A stretch of DNA of 64,000 nt from Phytophthora quininea (GCA_011947345.1 JAAVTG010000554.1:1612001-1676000), one strand, 5' to 3'; numbered from the stretch's first letter, positions 1 to 12,035 are shown. The notes: a model not told the origin generated them from the sequence alone. Program-made: numbers and translations.

Positions 1-254
1 CGAACAGCAAAATTGAGTTCCTCGTTGTTGAGACTCCTGGCAACTGTTGACCATCGCGCGATGATGACAACTTGGGGGCGATATGTCTGTCTCTCCATTC
101 TCGAGACTCTCTGAGAGCCTCTTGTGCTCGGGCTCATGCAGGCAGACCTGGTCTAATCGAGTTGCCGCGATTTTACTCCATGCACCCCCATCCTAATCGT
201 CACTCCCGATCTCACGCGTTGGCTGCCACTCCCAGACTTTCTTTCCCGACCCCA

Positions 255-1120
255 ATGCGTCCTCCTCGCCTCTCTGTGCTGCTTTTGGCAGTACTGGGAA
301 CACCCTCGCGCCTTGACGTATCGCTCGCGGCGGAGGGAACATCAATGTGGCTCAGGTCGGATCGACCACTTTCGCCGTCGTCGACAGATACGACTGCGGC
401 GACGACGTGATGAAGACCATCAAGACCATCTCCACTGTGAACCGCGCCATGTTCGACACGTGCGAGGCAGACAGCGGCTACCAACTCTATCCGTATTCGG
501 GGTGGAGCCGGACGCTCAGATCGTCACGAAACTCGTCAACTCGCAGTCCTGCGTGGGGTCATCACTTCCGTCGTGCTGCTCAACATGCCGCCGTGCATTA
601 TCGACGGTCTGCCGATGCGAGCGTCTTGCGAGACGGTGCTGTACTACTCGACGGTCTTGGACAACGGAGCGAGCGCACCGACGTCTGACCAGTTCAGCGA
701 ACTTCTAGCGTGGCGCCGCGACTCAGATCTCGCCAAAGCGGCCGGAGCTCCTTTCGACGGCGACTCGAACACGTACGCCGTCTTCACCAAGAACCTGCGA
801 GCAGCTCTGATTCCAGCAAAGTCACGGTGCTGCGCAACTACACCATCATACTCGAGGACCCGGAGGGCACCTCGATCGAGATGAAGGACGGCAAGCACGC
901 GTCGTTCGTCAGCTCCAGCAACTCCGACGAGTTCTTCGCAGGGAAAGTCGTCGCTGCAGGTTTCGAGTCGGAAGAGAGAGGCAAAGACGCAGACGACACG
1001 ACAAGACCGAAAAATGTTGCCGCTGAGCTCGTGACCACAGGGAGCTCGAGCGGTTCCTCATTGGCATTGGCCTTGTCAGTACTTGCAACAACGTTGGCGA
1101 TGGCAGCCACGTACCTCTAG
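255..1120 (+). CDS. Elicitin-like secreted protein with hydrophobic C-terminal tail (four apparent frameshifts)
   Basis: The protein starts with a hydrophobic signal peptide (MRPPRLSVLLLAVL). An elicitin-type core follows at about 345-640, with the typical order of cysteines in the contexts YDC, DTC, QSC, PPC and ASC; the SGY motif after the second cysteine is also typical. A Ser/Thr-containing extension follows, ending in a hydrophobic tail (LALALSVLATTLAMAATYL) that resembles a GPI-anchor signal. Elicitins are oomycete extracellular sterol-binding proteins, many of which are recognised by plants. Only five of the six canonical cysteines are evident, so this is an elicitin-like rather than a classical elicitin. 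The frame changes near 339, 499-502 (G4), 555-558 (G4) and about 800. Every change is in the direction of one missing base, so assembly error is more likely than decay. The start was chosen because the signal peptide begins there. Confidence 0.72.
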
Positions 1121-1162
1121 ACGATAGTAACAAAATCCAAAACTCTATTCCAATGCTCGTGC

Positions 1163-4031
1163 TTAGAACTTGGCCTTGCGCTTCGAGCTCATCTCTTTCT
1201 TGGCCTGCTTGCGGTCCTCCTTCGAGAGGACAAGCGGCGCAATTGCAGTGCCCTGGCGCTTCAGGATCTTGGGCGCCGTCAGCACATTCGTGACGGTCGA
1301 CGTGTTCCAGTCGCTGCCCAGAGGGTTGCGCATGGCAGCTTCGTACTCTTGGCGAGAGGTGAACGGATACGGCACGTCCTTGACCGTGAACTTGGCCGCG
1401 CGCTTGTCCTTCTTCTCGTTGATGAGCACCTTCTTCATACGAGCATCCTTACGACCAGCGAGCGCCTTCTGCTTCGCTTCACGGGCCATCTCCTTCGCCT
1501 GCTGCTCGCGGGCCAGTTGCCGCTTCGACACCTTGACCCCTTCGCCTGCCCAGGAGCCCCACCCAGTCATGCCCACCAGTTTGGCAATCTCGGCGCCCTT
1601 CTTGACATCTGCATCCTGACCGGCCAGTCGCTCCTTTTCCAGCGCCAGCTCGTCCTCCTCCTCTGCAACAAACTCGAAGGCGCGACGCACAAGCTCGTCC
1701 TGGTTGGCTTCCTTGCCACCCTTGTGCTTCTTCTTGCTCTTCTTTTGGCTGGTCACTGTTTGGTCAGACTCGTCGCTTGTTGTGGCCTTGGCCTGGTCTA
1801 ACTTCCGCTTCTTGCCAGCCTTTGAAGCGCCACCTGTCAGTGTTGCAACCGAGGACTCTTCTTTGCTACTCTCCTTGGTGTCTTCTGTCAGAGATTCGAT
1901 GGCGGCCGCGACATCGCCGCCATTCTGTGAAGCTACATTCTTCTGCTGCTGAGCTTTCTTCTTGCTCTTCTTGCTAGTGCGCTTACTCTTCGTAGCGGAG
2001 CTCGACAGCCACGGGTTCTCCTCGCCCTCGGCAGCCGGCTCCATCTCTTCATCTGCACCCTCAGCCTTTTTGTTCGTCTTGGCTGAGGCATCTGCTGCCG
2101 TACTAGAAGTCTTGGCAGAAGCATTAGCGCCTAGTTCAATCTCCTTGGTCTGTTTCGTCTCGCCGTTCGCCAGCGAGACATCGCCACCACCCTCGCCAAG
2201 ATCGACAGCGATAGCTCCTGATGCACGAGCAGACACTCCACCACTCATGCCGACACTTGCAGTCTGCAGAGCTCCCTTCGCCAAGGCACGATCGACGGCT
2301 TCCTTGTCCTTAGACGTGACCACCACATTCTTCTTTGCCTTTTTGTTTTTCTTCTTGCTCTTCTTGCCCTCGTCGTCAGAGTTGAGGTAATCCTCACCTT
2401 CCGACAGAACACGGTCGTCATCCGCGCCGTCACCGCTGCGGATCTCCCGCAGCAGCTTCTCGGCTTCGGCACGAGCCCGTTCACGCTGCTTTTCGGCTGC
2501 TCGCTGCATGAATTTCATACCCTGCAGCCCACGCTTCTTCCCAGCTTCAGCCGAGTCCGCGTCGATCTCGGTAACTAGAGCGTTGGCCTGTTTCTCCAGA
2601 CGCTTCTGCAGACGCGAGGCGGCATCGCCCTCGCCCTCGTCATCATCATCGTCATCGTCCATGTCGTCGTCACTGTCCATCGCATTCATCTTGCGACGCA
2701 GTTCCTCACCACGACGCAGTTGGTCAGCAATGGCACCACGAGTAGCATCGTCAGCGTTGATACCCCGACGCAGCTGGTGCTTCACCCACTTGCTCGTGTT
2801 CCTGTGTTTGAGCGTCAGACGCTCCTCGGCTCGCTTCTCAGCCAGCTCCTCGTCCAGCTTGCGAGCCATTTCCGGGTCGAGCTGTCGTAGCTCCTCCTTC
2901 TGCTTGGCCGCAGCCTTCTTATCCTGCGCGTTGCGGATCTTGTGGTATAGTTTGCTTTTGATCTTCTTGACGCGCTTCTGCTTCTGTTCTTCGTAAAACA
3001 GCAGCGACCGCAGCTTCGCCAGCTCCTTCTGCCTCGCCGCTACCTCCTCAGTGGACACGCGCTTGCGAGCCAGCTCCTCTTCCTCGTCCTTCGCCATCTT
3101 CTTGTCGCTCAAGTCTCCAGCCTGCAGCAGCGCCGCCACACTCTTCTCCATGTCCGTCTGCGGCGTAAACTTACTGGACAGCGTGGCGGGCGTCAGACTC
3201 TCGAGCTTGGGCGCTTGTCCTCGCAAGTCTAGCGTCTCCTTCTGTCTGTTGCGACGCACCACCGGCTCGAAGAGATCCACCTCCTTGATCTTCTCTCCGT
3301 ACGCCAACTTCCTGGCGGCGCGTTCGTCGTGCACCGGCTCCCTGTTGGCCTGCAGCGTCATCGTCGTGCCGTCCCCTCCAGTTCGCGCACTTGCTGCCTC
3401 ATCCGGCGGATGTCCAGCCCCGCTCGTTTGTCCGCTTCGTCCTCCTCCGCATCCTCAGCACCAGGCTTGACAGTCGAAGCGCCCAGTAAGCTGCCAAGAG
3501 TAAGCTGTCCTGCAGACGCGTCCGCCCCCGTGGCGAACTGCGCGTCGATCTCCTGCAGTTTCTTAGGCTTCGTGGGCTTCTCCACCAGCCCGTCGACCAT
3601 GGCGCTAAGGTTCTTGAGCTTCTCTGCGTCATCGTCTTCGTCGTCACTGGCAGTGGAGAGTCTGGGGCGGGTCCTGACCCCAACAGATCGGACAAAAGGT
3701 CTCCGCTCTCTTCCTGCTCCTCTTCCTGCTCTTCCTCTGCTTTGTTTCTATTGAAAAACGACCCAAACTGCTCCTCGTCCTCCGAGTTGAAAGCCTCGTC
3801 CTCGTCCACTTCCGAGTCTTCGTCCTCAAACGTCGGCTCTTCATACTCGTAGACTTGGTCCACGTCCGCTCGGCTGTTCATCGTCGTCTCCTGCTGCGTG
3901 GCCTCCTCCTCGTCGTCGCTGAAGACGTCCGTGGCCTTGGCGCTTTTGCGTCGGCTTCTGCCATTGCTCTGCGGCTTCTTAGTGCTTGGAGCCGCCTTCT
4001 TGGCCTTGCGGGGAGCAGCTCGGCGGGCCAT
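1163..4031 (-). CDS. UTP14: U3 snoRNP-associated protein UTP14 (two apparent frameshifts)
   Basis: This is a component of the small-subunit processome, which processes 18S rRNA in the nucleolus. The sequence shows a basic N-terminus, then a long acidic stretch, then the conserved UTP14 core. The core includes the block DLFEPVVRRNRQ, the basic block KKIKSKLYHKIRNAQDKK and the LTLKHRNTSKWVKHQ motif. A long low-complexity charged middle follows. The C-terminal signature GSDWNTSTVTNVLTAPKIL lies near the end, and the protein finishes in a lysine-rich tail. Total length is about 955 residues, normal for the family. The frame changes at a four-base run at 3664-3667 and again at 3373-3376; one extra base in each run restores a continuous protein. 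The start is the ATG at 4029-4031, and a Met three codons upstream (4040) is an alternative. The gene diverges from RLK1, with a 290-bp spacer that must hold both promoters. Confidence 0.93.
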
Positions 4032-4320
4032 GACTACCACAATGCTCTTCTGGTGGCGTCTGTGGCTCTTCGATGGTTGGCGCAGATAAATGACTACCTG
4101 GAACTCATAATGACTACCTGGTATTTAGCACTGACAAGCAAACAAGGCACTTGACTTTGACTTGCTGAACAGTTTTTGTGTGGAGAGGAATTGAGTTGGA
4201 TGCTACCTTTGTCGCGGTCACGTGATTGTTGCTGCGGCCTCTTTAGCTACAGTCTGGACAAGATTGATGCGTTGATGACACCCCACTTCGCATTCCGCCA
4301 CCTCGACCAAAGGGCCAACA

Positions 4321-5948
4321 ATGCCAACATACTCGGTGGCGGGCTTCCACCTCGGCGACTCGTGCGAGAATGACGTCCCGTACCAAGTCTACTCCCAGCA
4401 GAACCCCAACTGCGAGAGCGATACGTGCGTCGACACACTCACAGCGCTGGGCTCCGACTCGTTCTACAGCGCCTACACGTCGGACAAGACGGAGGTCCAG
4501 TGCACGACTTCGGTCGACGCCATCCTGGACATGGCCCGCAAGATGTTCGGCAGCTCGTCGTACGTGATCCGATCCGACTTCACGGACGACAATTGCTCCA
4601 CCTTCGAGAGTACCGTTGGGCACCCAGCCACGGCGTCCTGCATTGGCGCCTACAACGACAACGTCAGCTACCACTACCGAGCGGCGCTCTACGACAACGG
4701 CTCGGCCTCCATCAGCATTTTCACTGACCGATCCTGTCTGGCCAGTTCCATTTGGTCAACGAATTTTGGAGATGCAGACGCCGTTGCCAACCACACGTGC
4801 GTCGCTTCCAGTGCCGGGAAGTGGAGTCGTTGGTACAGCAGCAATGACGACAGCAAGAATGTAAGTGTCGACACAAACGACGCAAACGGAGGTGGTCTCA
4901 GCACTGCAGCGGGGGTGGGGATTGCTGTCGGGGTCGTCATTGTTGTTGTGGTGATTATGGTGGCAATACTCATTCGTCGACGTCGAAGCAACCGAGCCAA
5001 AAGTGCAAAGGAAGGTCTTGACATTACCTCGAGCAGCACTGAGAATCTCGCCGATATCTGGCACGATGAAGTGATTGTAACCAAGCGGATACCACGAGAA
5101 AGGTGGAAGTTAATAAAATCATCAGTCGAGGCGCGTTCGGAGAGGTCTACTCGGGGGTGTACAATGGCCACGCAGTGGCGATCAAGATGCTGCTACCTGC
5201 TACCAGAGGAAGCCTGGAGCACGTCAATGACTTTCTGTCCGAGGCCAAGATGACGGCGACCATGGACCACCCGCACATTGTCAACTTTGTCGGCGTGGCG
5301 TGGGACTCGCTCTCGGATCTGTGTGTGGTGCTGGAATTCATGGACAACGGCGATCTACGGACGTTGCTGGACAAGTACATGAAGAGCAACCACCCCGTGG
5401 GCTTCGACCGAGAGAAAGCCACCATCGCTCTGCACGTGTGCCACGCACTCACGTATCTGCACTCGTTGCTGCCGCCAGTCATCCACCGCGACCTCAAGTC
5501 TCGCAACATTCTGCTCAACAAGAAGATGGAGGCCAAGCTGACGGACTTTGGCATCTCTCGAGAGCGGCTGGACCAGACCATGACGGCGGGCGTGGGCACG
5601 TCGCTGTGGATGGCGCCCGAGGTGATGCTGGGCGAGAAGTACGACGTCAAGGCCGACATGTTCTCGTTCGGCGTGGTGCTGTCGGAGCTGGACGTGCACA
5701 CGTTGCCGTACTCGCACACCCGAAAGCAGAACGATGGGCATGAAATGGCCGACGCAACATTGCTGCAAAGGATAGCAACGGGGTCACTTCGCGTGGAGTT
5801 CTCTCATGCCAATCCTCAATCGATCCTGCAGCTTGGCAACGCTTGTGTTTCGGTGAGCCCGAACGAACGTCCGAGCGCAGCAGAGGCGCTGTATACGCTT
5901 CAACGTGCCTTAGCGCAGGATTTGTGGCAACTAGAACCACGAAAATGA
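4321..5948 (+). CDS. RLK1: receptor-like TKL kinase with Cys-rich ectodomain (one frameshift)
   Basis: The ectodomain (about 4330-4860) carries the family landmarks FHLGDSCEND, NGSASISIFTDRSC and RWYSSNDD. A Ser/Gly-rich linker and a strong transmembrane helix (about 4905-4975, VGIAVGVVIVVVVIMVAIL) follow, then a basic stop-transfer RRRR. The kinase domain begins near 5112 and has the VAIK lysine, the catalytic loop HRDLKSRN, DFG and the TKL-type GTSLWMAPE, so it looks active. The frame is lost at AAA 5099-5101, where sister genes predict four A's. No signal peptide is seen directly before the chosen ATG; an in-frame stop lies at 4276-4278, so the true N-terminus is unresolved. From 5119 to 5711 the DNA is almost identical to RLK7. 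It is the first of five tandem genes in the same orientation. Confidence 0.85.
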
Positions 5949-6285
5949 CGTAGCTGGCGTGAAGTGGCTGAGAAGACGAACGTCACTGCCGGTAACAAGC
6001 AAATCGAGATACAGTAGTCCGAGAGCAAGCGCCATGTGTCGAAGTATCGCTTCACCTTTGTCGTGTGAGGCACAGCCACAAGACCACCTGCCACTGCAAC
6101 AATCAAGCCTGGAAGGACGAGGCGCCATAGACACCTTTACGAACGCACAGTCACCATTCCAGCAGTCCATACCAGCCTGATGGTCGTCGCCCTGGCACAT
6201 CGATCGGGCACAACCAGCTGTGCTTACCAACGCTGAATTCCTTCGTGGCGAAAGCAGCAGTCTCGAACGCGATCGACCGGCGCCG
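5949..6285. other. Intergenic spacer RLK1-RLK2
   Basis: This holds the 3' end region of RLK1 and the presumed promoter of RLK2. I see no gene, clear core promoter element or repeat in it. Confidence 0.5.
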
Positions 6286-7963
6286 ATGCGGCGGAAACTG
6301 CTTCGTTTGCTGGTGGTGGTGGCCCTCAAACGATTCCGCTATCCACCGCCACCATGTTCTCGATTTCGTCGTCGTACCTCGGCGACCGATGCAGTGGAAC
6401 TCCTACACAGTCTACGTTCAAGAAGACGACAACTGCACCGCCCGAGACTGTTCGTCCAGCGTCAGCAATTCCAGCGACGCTGACACCGACATGCTGCACG
6501 TCGAGTGTTCGTCCGATTTCTTGCCGGTGGTGCGGTCAAAGTTTGGCAACTCGCCGTACATTATCGAGGTGGTGCATTCGAATGAAGAGTGCACCGACGT
6601 CGCGATGGCGTATGGGTACCCTGCGTCAGGAACGTGTGAAGGCGCGTACGATTACAACGAGAGCTACTATGTGATCGCAAACCTCAACGAGAACGGTTCG
6701 GCGTCGATAGAGTTCTTTTCGGATCGACCTTGCTTGTCGGACACTGTGGACTACGATGAATACGCCGACAAGGAAACCCTCGCGAGCCACTCGTGCGATC
6801 CCTATTGGTATCGGTGGTACAGCAGTAACGATCAAGACTCCTCTAGCGTCAGCGGGAGCGCTTCAATGGCGACGACTCCATCCAGTGGTCATGTCAATCC
6901 CGGCGCCATCGTTGGGATCGTTGTGGGGAGTCTGGTCGTCACGTTGGCGTTCATTGCGGCCATCGTTATCCGATACCATCGCAGACACGACTCGGAAATT
7001 CAGCAGCAGCTCAAAGAGAGGCTGCAGTCGAGCAGCCTCGCAACGCTTGAAGCCGCCATCCGTGGACAGACTGGGCTTTGGAACGACGACGTCATCACCG
7101 CCAAGCGAATCCCGCGCGACAAGGTATTCGTCCAGGAACTCATCAGTAGAGGATCGTTTGGTGAGGTCTATAGCGGACTGTTCAACGAGCAGAAGGTCGC
7201 GGTCAAAATGCTGCTTTCGGCCACGAGTGGGAACCTGCAACATGTTGGAGAGTTCCTCGCCGAGGCCAAGATGACGGCGACGATGGAGCACCCCAACATC
7301 GTCGCGTTTATTGGCGTTGCGTGGGACTCACTTTCCGATCTCTGCGTCGTGCTGGAGTTCATGGAAGGTGGCGAGCTGCGTACGCTGCTGGACCAGTACG
7401 TGGCGTCGAACCGAAAGACAGGTTTCGACCGACAGAAGGCCACCATCGCACTGGAAGTCTGCCACGCACTGACGTATTTGCACTCGCTCACGCCGCCAGT
7501 TCTGCATCGCGATCTCAAATCGCGCAACGTTTTGCTAAATGGCGACTTGGAGGCCAAGCTGTCAGACTTTGGCATCAGTCGAGAGCGTCTTGATCGGACG
7601 ATGACTGCAGGTGTTGGCACTTCGCTGTGGATGGCGCCCGAAGTCATGTTGGGCGAGAGATACGACGACAAGGCCGACATGTTTTCCTTCGGCGTAGTGT
7701 TGTCTGAGTTGGACGTCCATACACTGCCGTACACGCGCGTCAAGCAGCAGACGTTGGATTCGAATGGACATGAAATCACTGACTCGGTGCTGCTGCAGAA
7801 GGTGGCGTTGGGCCAAGCGCATGTGGAGTTTTCCGACACGAATCCGAGGCAAATTGCGGACCTCGGCCGTGCTTGCTTATCGATGGATCCGACAGAACGT
7901 CCGAGCGCAGCAGAAGCACTCTACCAGCTGCAGGTGATCCTGTCCTCGAGAAAACTTCGATGA
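6286..7963 (+). CDS. RLK2: receptor-like TKL kinase (two frameshifts near the N-terminus)
   Basis: The start at 6286 gives a signal peptide (MRRKLLRLLVVVA). The ectodomain then begins with FSISSSYLGDRCSGTP at 6357 and shows conserved cysteines, YGYPASGTCEGAY, NGSASIEFFSDRPC and RWYSSND. The transmembrane helix (about 6910-6975) is followed by the juxtamembrane NDDVITAKRIPRDK. The kinase domain (about 7135-7940) has VAVK, HRDLKSRN, DFG and GTSLWMAPE. The N-terminal reading is split over three frames. One base is missing in the CCC near 6322-6326 and one near 6391-6393; from about 6393 on the frame is open to the stop. Bases 7565-7812 are nearly identical to RLK4, while flanking sequence is not. 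Confidence 0.87.
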
Positions 7964-8360
7964 CATCGCACTGATAGTTAGTAAACTAATATTTAAGGAA
8001 GATATTGTTGAGTTCTTCGGTGGGCAAACATCGCCAGACGGCTGTCGATGGTTGTTGGCCACAATTCCATAATAGTACGCTGACAGCTCGTTTCCAGATG
8101 GCGCCCTTTGTCATGTACACCAACAAGAAACGTATGGCTTTTTCTTCTTGGCCATGAGGCATTCTGAACACCTATGGCTGGTGCGTTATGTGCAATAGCG
8201 TTGTGGCGGTCTTGTGCGATAATCTCGTCCATACCGATTTCATCCTCGTCGAGTTGGCCTAACTCAAGCCCCACCACCTGTGGTCACGATGGTTCTGGTC
8301 GCAGCAGGCCACTTTGGCATTTCAGGCTTTTGTGGTTGCTTGTCTTCGATGAGTCTCTCT
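7964..8360. other. Intergenic spacer RLK2-RLK3
   Basis: About 400 bp without a recognisable gene. It should contain the RLK2 3' end and the RLK3 promoter. I see no distinctive motif. Confidence 0.5.
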
Positions 8361-9996
8361 ATGCGAGTGTTGGTTGTGCTCGTGATGGTGCTGCAGGCGA
8401 CCAGCACCGTCGTCGCCGACAAGGTGTATTCGATCTCGTCCTCCTACATCGGCGACCAATGCAGCGGCACCCCGTACTCGATTTGGGTAGCGGAAGACAC
8501 GAACTGCTCGACCAAGACATGCGCAAAAGCACCAACACCTCGACCGCCGACATGCTGTCAGTCGAGTGCTCGACCGACTACCTGAGCGTTATGCGGGCCA
8601 AGTTCGGCAACGCCCCGTACCTGCTGCAGATCATCCACATCGACGAGAATTGCACCGAGCTCGGCATCGGCTTTGGTTATCCAGCGTCAGGCACGTGTGT
8701 TGGCGGCTACAGCAGCAACGAAAGCTACTACGTTATCGCCGATTTGAATGCCAACGGATCAGCGTCACTCGCAGTCTATACAGAGCGGTCCTGCTTTTCG
8801 GACGAGCTGTGGACCATCAACTTTGCCGATAAGAACACTCTAGCGAATCACTCGTGCGACATCAACATGTTCCGATGGTACAGCAGCAACGACAAGGAAA
8901 TCTTCAGCAGCGCGCCGACGGAAGTAAGTGGAGGCGAAGAGGAAGTCGACGCCATGGCCATCTTCGGGGCAGTTGTTGGCTGTCTCCTCGGTGTGGTTGT
9001 CATCGCGGTGTTTGTCCTGCGCCGACGACGAAGCAACTCGGACTCGGACTCGCAGAAAGACCTCAAGGAGAGTCTCCATTCCACAGCAATGGAATCGTTA
9101 GAGGCGGCCATACAAGGCCAAGCAGGACTCTGGAACGACGACGTCATCACCGCCAAGCGAATTCCTCTCGACAAGGTCCTCACTCAAGACATTATCAGTC
9201 GAGGGTCTTTTGGAGAGGTCTACTTCGGCACATACAAGGACCAGAAAGTAGCGGTGAAGATATTGCTGCCAGCTCTGAGAGACAACCTCAACCACGTGAC
9301 GGACTTCCTTGCTGAAGCCAAAATGACTGCGACGATGGATCACCCCACATTGTCACGTTCGTCGGCGTCGCCTGGGACGCGCTCTCGGATTTGTGTGTCG
9401 TGCTGGAATTCATGGAAGGCGGAGAGCTGCGCAGTCTGCTGGACGACTACGAACGAACTGATCAGCCGATTGGCTTCGACCGACACAAGGCCACCATCGC
9501 CTTGCAAGTGTGTCATGCACTGACGTATCTCCACTCGTTAAGCCCGCCAGTCATCCACCGCGACCTCAAGTCTCGCAACATTCTGCTCAACAAGAAGATG
9601 GAGGCGAAATTGTCGGACTTTGGCATTTCTCGAGAGCGGATGGATCGGACCATGACGGCGGGCGTGGGCACGTCGCTGTGGATGGCGCCCGAGGTGATGC
9701 TGGGCGAACGGTACGACGTCAAAGCCGATATTTTCTCGTTCGGCGTGGTGCTGTCGGAGCTGGACGTGCACGAGTACCCGTACGCGCGCATCAAGCGGCA
9801 GAACGCCATGTCGGACTCGATTCTGCTGCAGAAGGTGGCGCTGGGGCTCATGACCGTCGACTTCTCCGAGAAGGGCTGTCGGCCGTTAACCGAGCTGGGT
9901 CGAGCCTGCGTCGCAATCGACCCGACCGAACGCCCTAGTGCTGCCGAGGCACTGTACCAGTTGCAGGTCATCTTGGCCTCGCGGAAGCTGCGGTGA
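8361..9996 (+). CDS. RLK3: receptor-like TKL kinase (two frameshifts)
   Basis: The signal peptide is MRVLVVLVMVLQATSTVVA; the in-frame ATG at 8349 is an alternative start. The ectodomain begins YSISSSYIGDQCSGTPY and keeps the family cysteines, GYPASGTCVGGY, NGSASLAVYTERSC and RWYSSND. The transmembrane helix lies at about 8955-9020, followed by RRRRS. The kinase has VAVK, HRDLKSRN, DFG and GTSLWMAPE, and ends in the family C-terminus LQVILASRKLR. Frame is lost at AAAA 8525-8528 in the ectodomain and at CCCC 9343-9346 inside the HP(H)IV motif of the kinase N-lobe. In both places one extra base in the run restores the family sequence. Confidence 0.87.
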
Positions 9997-10373
9997 AGTC
10001 GAGACGAGATAAATTATTAACACCAACATGTCGTGTCGTTCAAGCTAAAAGTTTTGCTTGTCTACTTTGTTTGTTATTCCCTGTTCCTGTTCCTGCTCCC
10101 GCACATTGTCCAAGTGCAATAGAAGCTCTGTATCCATACAAGCACGGCCCCGTGATCATCAGCAGAGGCTATTACACTTGTGTGGTTAGCAAACCAAGAC
10201 TTGTGCCCCTCAATATCAAGCAAGTTTGCTGCCTTTCCACGCCTTCGGATGTCCTGGGTCGTAGCTCTCCATCTGGAGGCTTGAGCCCATGCTCACCTCA
10301 CCGTATGGCGCCGGTATGTGCTGACAGTCTCACTTTTTTTTTCTCGTGTGTCCGCAGGAAGACTGCGTTGACC
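9997..10373. other. Intergenic spacer RLK3-RLK4 with a possible 5' UTR intron
   Basis: The segment 10312-10357 begins GTATGT, contains CTGAC, then a long T run, and ends CCGCAG. This resembles a small intron that would lie just upstream of the RLK4 start codon. At about 46 bp it is short for an oomycete intron. No gene is seen in the rest. Confidence 0.35.
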
Positions 10374-12035
10374 ATGGTCCGCTATGCGCTGTCGACGCTA
10401 CTCTTGACTCTCAGTGTTGGAGCGTCGACGGCGGACAAGACGTTCACGATCATGTCGTACTACCTCGGCGACCGCTGCAGCGGAACTCCGTACATGGTTT
10501 TCGCCACTGAAGACGGCGGCTGTAAAGCTGAAGAGTGCTCGTCCAGCAATGGCAACGACTTTAACGACATGGTGTCTGTCGATTCCACAGAATTCCTGGC
10601 AGATACGCGCTCCAAGTTCGGCAGGTCTCCGTACATTATCCAGGTGGGGCATGAAGACCAAAACTGCTCGCACAGCTCGTGGGCCAACGGATACTCGGCG
10701 TCGGGAACGTGCGAAGGCGCGTATAACGACTCCATCAGCTACTATGTCATCGCCAGCCTCAACCAGAATGGCTCGGGGTCCATCGAAACGTACCCCGAGC
10801 GATCGTGCTTCACTGCGAGCTGCTACTCGACCATTAGCGTGGATAAAGGCACTCTGACAGCGAACTCGTGCGACTCCAACTGGTATCGGTGGTACAGCAG
10901 CAACGACAAGAAGCCATCCAGTGGAAGTGCATCGACTTTGGAGAAAGACACGCCCACGTCTTCGTACATTGCGACCAGTGCGATCGTGGGCATCATTCTC
11001 GCTGGAGTTGTCGTGATGCTGTCTGTGGTTGCAGTATTCATCTTCCGATACCACCGTCGGTCGAGTCACCAGCAAAGCCAACTCAAGGACGACCTGCTAG
11101 CAAACAGCATCGCGTCTTTGGAGAAGGAGATGCAAGGTCAAGATGGACTCTGGAACGACGACGTCATCACCGCCAAGCGGATCCCGAGGGACAAGGTGCA
11201 AGTGCAAGAACTCATCAGTCGAGGCTCCTTCGGTGAGGTCTACCACGGAGTCTTCAACGACAAGAAAGTCGCCATCAAGATGCTGCTGCCTGCGATTCGA
11301 GTCAAGATCAAACACGTCAACGACTTTCTGTCCGAGGCCAAGATGACGGCGACCATGGACCATCCGCACATCGTCGCGTTCATCGGCGTCGCGTGGGACT
11401 CGCTGTCAGATCTGTGCGTCGTGTTGGAGTTCATGGACGGTGGAGAATTGCGAACACTTCTGGACAATTACTTGGAGACTGACAAGTCTGTGGGGTTCAA
11501 CAGGGAGAAGGCCACCATCGCCTTCCACGTCTGCCATGCGTTGGCGTATCTGCACTCGCTCTCCCCGTCCGTGATCCACCGAGACCTAAAGTCCCGCAAC
11601 ATTCTGCTGAACAGCGCCATGGAAGCAAAACTCTCCGACTTTGGCATCAGTCGAGAGCGTCTTGATCGGACAATGACTGCGGGTGTTGGCACTTCGCTGT
11701 GGATGGCGCCCGAAGTCATGTTGGGCGAGAGATACGACGACAAGGCCGACATGTTTTCCTTCGGCGTAGTGTTGTCTGAGTTGGACGTCCATACACTGCC
11801 GTACACGCGCGTCAAGCAGCAGACGTTGGATTCGAATGGACATGAAATCACTGACTCGGTGCTGCTGCAGAAGGTGGCATTGGGAGCTGTCAGTGTTGCG
11901 TTTTCAAAGTCTACTCTGTGGCCGATTGTGGAGCTCGGTCGGGCGTGTGTATCAATCGATCCGACCGAGAGGCCAAGCTCAGCAGAGGCTCTGTGCAGGC
12001 TGCAGAAAATATTGACGTCGAGGAAGCTCCGATGA
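10374..12035 (+). CDS. RLK4: receptor-like TKL kinase, fully open reading frame (553 aa)
   Basis: This is the best intact reference copy in the cluster. Residues 1-20 form a signal peptide (MVRYALSTLLLTLSVGASTA). Residues 21-185 are the Cys-rich ectodomain, with MSYYLGDRCSGTPY, several N-glycosylation sites, GTCEGAYNDS and RWYSSNDK. Residues 200-225 are the transmembrane helix, followed by RYHRR. The juxtamembrane segment contains GLWNDDVITAKRIPRDK. The kinase runs from about residue 275 to 550 with VAIK, HRDLKSRN (about 401), DFG (about 422) and APE (about 445). The loop reads SRGSFGEV, so the first Gly of GxGxxG is replaced by Ser. The reading frame extends upstream of 10374, but the signal peptide fixes this start. 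TKL kinases phosphorylate Ser/Thr; the ligand is unknown. Confidence 0.93.
   Translation: MVRYALSTLLLTLSVGASTADKTFTIMSYYLGDRCSGTPYMVFATEDGGCKAEECSSSNGNDFNDMVSVDSTEFLADTRSKFGRSPYIIQVGHEDQNCSHSSWANGYSASGTCEGAYNDSISYYVIASLNQNGSGSIETYPERSCFTASCYSTISVDKGTLTANSCDSNWYRWYSSNDKKPSSGSASTLEKDTPTSSYIATSAIVGIILAGVVVMLSVVAVFIFRYHRRSSHQQSQLKDDLLANSIASLEKEMQGQDGLWNDDVITAKRIPRDKVQVQELISRGSFGEVYHGVFNDKKVAIKMLLPAIRVKIKHVNDFLSEAKMTATMDHPHIVAFIGVAWDSLSDLCVVLEFMDGGELRTLLDNYLETDKSVGFNREKATIAFHVCHALAYLHSLSPSVIHRDLKSRNILLNSAMEAKLSDFGISRERLDRTMTAGVGTSLWMAPEVMLGERYDDKADMFSFGVVLSELDVHTLPYTRVKQQTLDSNGHEITDSVLLQKVALGAVSVAFSKSTLWPIVELGRACVSIDPTERPSSAEALCRLQKILTSRKLR

Noticed and set aside
255..1120. Reading the elicitin-like gene as a pseudogene
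   Set aside because: All four breaks are in the direction of single-base loss, as in conserved genes nearby, so assembly error is more likely.
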